DNA of 64,000 bases from contig OX344765.1 of the NCBI GenBank assembly GCA_947034895.1, forward strand, positions 29,579,001 through 29,643,000, read 5' to 3'. This DNA is from Rhytidiadelphus loreus. Its lineage: Eukaryota > Streptophyta > Bryopsida > Hypnales > Hylocomiaceae. Under the pieces are notes generated by a model that had not been told where the DNA came from, ran no database searches, and was given only the letters and a program-made list of their open reading frames with translations. Within the stretch, counting starts at the first letter, position 1; every line of letters starts with the position of its first letter. A program made the position numbers and the translations under genes. Positions 59,410 through 64,000 of this stretch are shown one piece after another.

Positions 59410-60241
59410 TTAACCCCTCACCGCCCAAGGTCTAACCATGTCAAAAAACAACTTTACTTTTCAAGTGCTATAAGTCTAAATATGAGTAAGGTATGAAAAT
59501 CTCAACCGTACAATCTTGTAGTGTGCATGTTGTAGATGGTGTAATTCAAATTTGGGGTCATTTGACCGCATAGATTGAAAGATTGTAATGTTCTAGTGTT
59601 GAAAAAAGATGCTGAAATTTTCCTAAAATCAAATTTGGAGGTGAAATTCAATTTCTAAACCTACTCTAATGAAAAAACTTTAAACTTCAAAGTGATTCAA
59701 AACCAAAAGACAAACACTTTGGTGGAAAAAAAATCATTCAATTGACTCGCTCCGTTTGCAAAATTGTTTTGAAATGTCAAAAAATAGTGAAAAAAGTAGC
59801 AAAAAAACACATCTATGGCTAAACCTACCTCTACTAAAATGCTTCTTGGTCAATCATAACTTCTTGGATTGATATGAAATTTTTATCACAAGAACTAGAC
59901 TAGTATGCGCAACTTTTCTAACAAAAATTATTGAAAATATCCAATGTCTAAACTTTGAATTGCACCCAAGCATTCAAAACAACTTGGATTGACATGAAAA
60001 TTTTACCACAATAAATAGACTTTATAGGGGACAAAACCTACAAAATTTTAATGGCTTTCAAAAACTCAGTACATCTTGGATAAATCTGAAAATTTTATCA
60101 CAAAAAATAGACTAGCATGTGCAACGTTTCCAACAAGTCTTTATTGAATTTGGACATTGGATGCAAAAGTTACATCACTTTGAAGTTGACTGCTAGACTA
60201 TGTGAGGACACTTTTTGTCGCCTTGGGCGGTGAGGGGTTAA
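59410..60241. mobile_element. TTAA-flanked TIR element 4 (832 bp)
   Basis: TTAA at both ends with perfect 17-bp inverted repeats CCCCTCACCGCCCAAGG. Flanks outside TTAA do not match. The interior is AT-rich and non-coding. This is the best-preserved pair of ends among the four TTAA elements. Confidence 0.72.
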
Positions 60242-61333
60242 TGTTTGGCTCTTTTCCTTCAGTCGCAACTTAATAAAGCATTCATCTGTGAATGATGCAG
60301 CAACAAGACTACTTATGAGTCAAGCATCTTTTTTCATCACCCGCTTCAGTTAGCTTCCTCCACTTTTGCAAATTTGATTTGGCTTCGCAATTCAACCACA
60401 AATTGGAGAATATACTTCTGTGCTCATGAGTTCTTCTGACATTACTGTTGAATATTACTGCTGAATGCTATATCATGACTCCGAGAGGTGAAATGTTGTC
60501 GGGCGTCCTGATTTCGAAGCTTGACAATCCATAGCCGCTTGACGTACAGTTGTGTAACTTAACTAGACATTTGCTAACCAACAAGGTCACTTATTTGCAG
60601 AGCACAAACATTCAATGCAGTTGTACGTTCTTGGTGAATATAGAGTTGAGCACTTGCTACAAATGAAAAATCTGCAACTGACCCTCAAATAATCACTGTG
60701 TACACAGATTTTTACTAACTGTGTTCAGATTTGGTTTGCAAATAACTTGCTTTTCATTTCGCAAGTCTGGAGGGTTATTGCTGAATTGAGTCTTCACACA
60801 CGAAAGTGCTGCGTAATGCAGAAAATGGATCAATTTGTGGAATTTTCAGTTAGGTTTCGGTTGCAAAGCAATTGCACATGCAGAAACACACAAAACTTAG
60901 TTGAGATGGTAGACTCACCGTCTGAGCCTGGCTGCCTGGAGAGGCATCATGAAATGTAAGATAGTATGTAGTTAATCGTCGTGCTATTAAAACAACCCTT
61001 CAATCTTAATTGAAAGAGGAGTTTCTCCATGACTCCCAATAGCGTGAGTATATTGCTCCTGTCAAAATTCTGTAGGTTACAGCACAGAAATAATATTTGA
61101 GTTGTGATTTCCTCCTTAAATTCTCAGTATTTGCAAGCGTAGGAAATGTCTATTTGGGGGGGACTCACCATTCCTTCAAGTCCATGCTCTGGCATTTGCC
61201 ATGGGATGGGCTCCTCCCTTGACTCCTCTAGAAGCAGGCCTACCTCGACAAAAACATTCTACCCTCAGCAGACTCCGGTCGGCAATGGTTCCCCCGGTAG
61301 CAGTCCTGCATGCCTTGGCAGTTGTTGATTTCC
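60242..61333. other. Upstream region of the histone gene
   Basis: Less AT-rich than most of the window. Open frames at 60747-60959 and 61146-61328 have no recognised domain. The nearer part presumably holds the histone promoter; no canonical plant histone octamer was seen. Confidence 0.4.
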
Positions 61334-61340
61334 TATAAAA
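61334..61340 (+). promoter_or_regulatory. Probable TATA box of the H2A gene
   Basis: TATAAAA lies 129 bases upstream of the H2A start codon, in a locally GC-richer context. A start site some 30 bases downstream would leave a leader of about 100 bases. Inferred from position and sequence only. Confidence 0.5.
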
Positions 61341-61468
61341 ACTTGAGGGCTATGTACTCTGGAGTCCACTCTTCTCACATCCCATCGATTTATTTCTCTT
61401 TGTTCCTGTCTTTGCATTCACTTGCTTTCAATTGTTGCTGGAATGTGGATCGTTGTTGGACTGTCGCC

Positions 61469-62858
61469 ATGTCTGGAAGAAAAGAGTCCAATGCTGCCCG
61501 GAAGAAGGCCATCACGAAGTCCACCAAAACGGGGCTTCAACTTCCGGTTGGGAGGTTGGACCGCTACTTGAAGAAGGGCCGCCATGCACAGCGTGTGGGA
61601 TCCGGAGCTCCTGTGTATCTGGCTGCCGTTCTGGAATATCTCACGGCTGAGGTAAGTGAGTTCAAGAGTACTCTTGTGCAAAAGGGTGGTTTTAGTGACA
61701 TTTTAAATGACATCCAAATGTCATTTAAAATGTCATATTTTTGATGTCACTAAAACATTGAGGTTGAAATGACATTCTAATATGTAAATTTTAAAACCTA
61801 CTTAATGTACATTTTAGGTCTTTGAAATCATATTAAAAAAGAAATTTTAGATTTCAAAATCTATTTATGATGTAGATATCACTTTTTGATATCTTACTAT
61901 TATGTAGATTTTACTTTTCAAAATCTTCAAAAAATGTAGATTGTTTTTTTCAAATCTTCAAAAATGTAGATTTTACTTTTCAAAATCTTCAAAAATGTAG
62001 ATTGTTTTTTTCAAATCTTCAAAAATATAATTTTTACCCTTCAAAATCTTCAAAAGAGTGTAGATTTATTTTTTGAAATCTTCAAAAAATGTAGACTTCT
62101 TTACTTTAAAAATCTATGTATTTTGTACATAGGTACATTCCTTCACATTCCTTATTTTGAAGAAGAAATGTAGGTCTTAGATAATTTTTCCTACTCACAT
62201 TATTTATCTCTACTACTTGTCTTCTCTATGGCAATTGTTATGGGACAGTGTTTTCTTCTAAAATCTATCAAATTTTTTGGTTGAAATGACATTAGTTTCA
62301 TTCTTGATTGAAACAAACATAATGAGATCAATTATTCTTCTAAAATCTACCAAAATTGTAAAAATGTCATTTCAACATGGGTGTTGAAATGACAATTCTC
62401 CATAACATGGTTGAAATGACATTTTTCAAAAAATGTCATTTCAACATGTCATTTAAGCCACCCTTTTGCACTAGTGAGTGTTATGGTTCAAGAGCACTTT
62501 TTAGTGGCTCTTGGACTTCCTAGTGCATGCTTAGATTGGAGTGGTTGAGATATTGCAACTGCAGTACATGATCTCGTTCAAAATATGTGTTTGTTGGTTC
62601 CAGATTTTGGAATTGACTGGAAATGCGAGCAAGGATAACAAAAAGTGCAGGATCATTCCCCGCTACATTCAGCTGGCCATCAAGAACGACGAGGTCCTAC
62701 AACAGCTGATGTCTGGCGTGACAATTGCTTCTAGAGGCGTACTGCCAAACATCCACAACGTACTGCTCCCACAAAAGAATGCTGCTGGAACTGGAAGTGG
62801 AGACAAGCTTCAGAAGTTTGAGAAGAAGGCCAAGGGCGCCAAAGCAACCAAAGTTTGA
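61469..62858 (+). CDS. Histone H2A, divergent variant, one intron (exons 61469-61651 and 62604-62858)
   Basis: Core nucleosome histone of 145 residues. Exon 1 codes residues 1-61 and exon 2 residues 62-145. The donor is GAG/GTAAGT and the acceptor TTCCAG/ATT; the intron falls between TAE and ILEL, a usual H2A intron site in plants. The start is the ATG in GCCATGTC at 61469. An upstream in-frame ATG (61310) is rejected because the TATA box lies between them. The histone fold is clear: GLQLPVGR (22-29), [16 protein letters not shown] (46-61), DNKK (72-75), IQLAI (83-87), and the docking region [10 protein letters not shown] (108-117), which is plant-type. Unusual residues: L25 for F, C76 for T, Y82 for H, R105 for G, and V92 where the acidic patch has E (E56, E61, E64, D90 and E91 are kept). 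The tail ends in lysine-rich [11 protein letters not shown] with neither an SQ(E/D)-type H2A.X end nor an SPKK motif. A diverged variant, possibly of restricted expression, is likely; recent loss of constraint cannot be excluded. Confidence 0.9.
61670..62476. mobile_element. CACTA-like TIR element inside the H2A intron (about 807 bp)
   Basis: The right end CCACCCTTTTGCACTAGTG mirrors the left end ACTCTTGTGCAAAAGGGTGG. Outside both lies AGT (61667-61669 and 62477-62479), a candidate 3-bp duplication if the first C of the left terminus has been lost. A longer shared string, GTTCAAGAG, occurs on both flanks (about 61660-61668 and 62485-62493) and could instead be a 9-bp duplication. Inward of the ends, TGTCATTT and AAATGACA motifs recur on both sides. 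An internal series of ATGTAGATT(T)... / TTCAAAATCTTC repeats runs at 61910-62100. The insert makes up about 85% of the 952-bp intron and leaves both splice sites intact. Confidence 0.7.
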
Positions 62859-64000
62859 ACGGGCTCCTTTGTCTTGAGCAAGAGAACTAGTTAAAACAAA
62901 TGCCAGTAAATTCTCAAAATGACTAAACTGTGAAAGATAAACTTACTACATTTTTGCTTGGCAAAGACAACCCTTTCACTTACTCTTGAAGGCTCAGAGG
63001 TAAATTCCAGCATGAAAATTTTTGGGTAATATTTCGGATTTACTAGTTCAATTTTTACTTCTTCAATACCGGTGCCAGAGTGATGCAAGCGTTGTTAAGG
63101 AACTGATGCAAGTATAATCCACATTATTCCGACCACATTCTGTAAAATGAGAAGAGCTCACTCAGTACAGTAGTCTCCCCAGCCTTTAAGCGTACATCGC
63201 AGGCATGATTCATGAGCGTCAAAGAACCACTTGTGATCTTCAACATCACCATATTTCTACCGAGCTGCAGACAGAGACTCCACTCCAGAAAAATCCACCG
63301 TGAAACCCTAGCCCTTACCCAACCGATGACAACTCAAAATCCACATCCACATAAAACTTCGCCTCACAACAAAATGTATCACAAACCCGAGGAGATCAAA
63401 TTCAATATCACCATGAATTACCTCAGATTCCAGAAAACGAATCACATACCGCTAATGTCTACCACAGTACATCTCCATAATCCCACCTCCTGCCAAATTT
63501 ACAGAAAGAGGGCCGAGCCATTGCATTGCTTGATCTGCGAATGAATGTGATCACCTTCTTCCGCATCATCATAACATGAAAATCTTTCAACAAAACAGAA
63601 TCAACCCAAAGTTAACCTAAACTCCATAAGAAATGTAGCTGGCGGTATTTGATGAAATCAATTCCCAGAAACGGTTATTAGAGCATCCCCACCAATCTGT
63701 TACCATCTCCGATCTCATGTGCACCACCTACAATTGTGTTCACAGGCTTCTTGTCTTGCTTAATAATGACGGCATTGATGCTCGGAGACTTAACCCTTCC
63801 GGAGTTTGCTCTACGACTTTGATGTTGTGCTTGCTGCGTGGTGAACAGTGTCGTGGCCCATATAGTGTGACCTCGTCGTCCATCATGTGCTCCGTCTATA
63901 GACCGTGGGACACGTGGTTTAATTTAAATTTCACGGGATAGGTAGGCAGAAAGCTATTTTCAAGGGAGTAATGAAGCTCTTTATATCCATAGATATGGAT
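62859..64000. other. 3' flank of the H2A gene
   Basis: No gene recognised. No canonical AATAAA was seen in the first 200 bases after the stop. Open frames at 63212-63544 and 63717-63941 have no recognised domain. TTAACCCTTCCGGAG at 63790 might be an end of another TTAA element running out of the window. Confidence 0.4.

Noticed and set aside
61310..61468. Upstream in-frame ATG as start of the H2A protein
   Set aside because: It would add 53 non-histone residues, and the TATA box lies downstream of it.
63790..63806. TTAACCCTTCCGGAG as a TTAA element end
   Set aside because: Only one end is inside the window and the match is short.
1..64000. CRISPR arrays, tRNA and rRNA genes
   Set aside because: No regularly spaced identical repeats with unique spacers and no tRNA-like box B (GGTTCGA-NTCC) or rRNA segments were seen. 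The composition and introns indicate a plant nuclear genome.

Overview
The window looks like nuclear DNA of a land plant with a large, repeat-rich genome. It is AT-rich, and only one gene appears intact: an intron-containing histone H2A whose C-terminal docking region is of the plant IHNVLLP type. The rest is decayed genes and transposable elements in several layers. The species cannot be told from sequence alone. The divergent H2A and the low gene density hint at a non-flowering plant or gymnosperm, but this is weak inference.

Layout. 0-10 kb: AT-rich DNA with a 226-bp-class MULE-type MITE, a foldback, a TA-flanked MITE and a TTAA-flanked inverted-repeat element. 10.9-13 kb: a less AT-rich island with an internal ancient duplication and no recognisable product. 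13-22.5 kb: two SINE-like inserts with long target duplications, two more copies of the MULE-type MITE, a foldback family, and several TIR elements. 23.7-27.9 kb (minus strand): a broken multi-exon gene whose 3' part keeps traces of an N4/N6-type DNA methylase fold. 28.2-40.3 kb: a tandem array of about 232-bp units split by two large non-coding insertions (4.66 and 6.35 kb). Each insertion has 5-bp target duplications and itself carries younger nested elements. 40.3-44.2 kb: a TTAA element and a third, 1.74-kb member of the large non-coding family. 44.8-50.6 kb: a MULE-type transposase pseudogene (zinc finger, DDE region, SWIM finger) interrupted by about 2 kb. 51-57 kb: more fragments of the large non-coding family, one with a dense dispersed 11-bp motif. 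57.8-59 kb: an RMA-like RING E3 pseudogene and a coiled-coil gene remnant. 59.4-60.2 kb: a fourth TTAA element. 61.3-62.9 kb: the H2A gene, whose single intron is mostly a CACTA-like insert.

The strongest candidate for something undescribed is the family of large non-coding elements with TGTGRG...CACA ends, 5-bp target duplications and terminal hairpins. The 3' hairpin arms differ in sequence between members yet remain paired (28812-33470, 33648-39998, 42488-44226, plus partial minus-strand copies ending at 54584 and 56887). They might be solo LTRs of a long-LTR retrotransposon; no direct terminal repeats or coding region were seen by eye.
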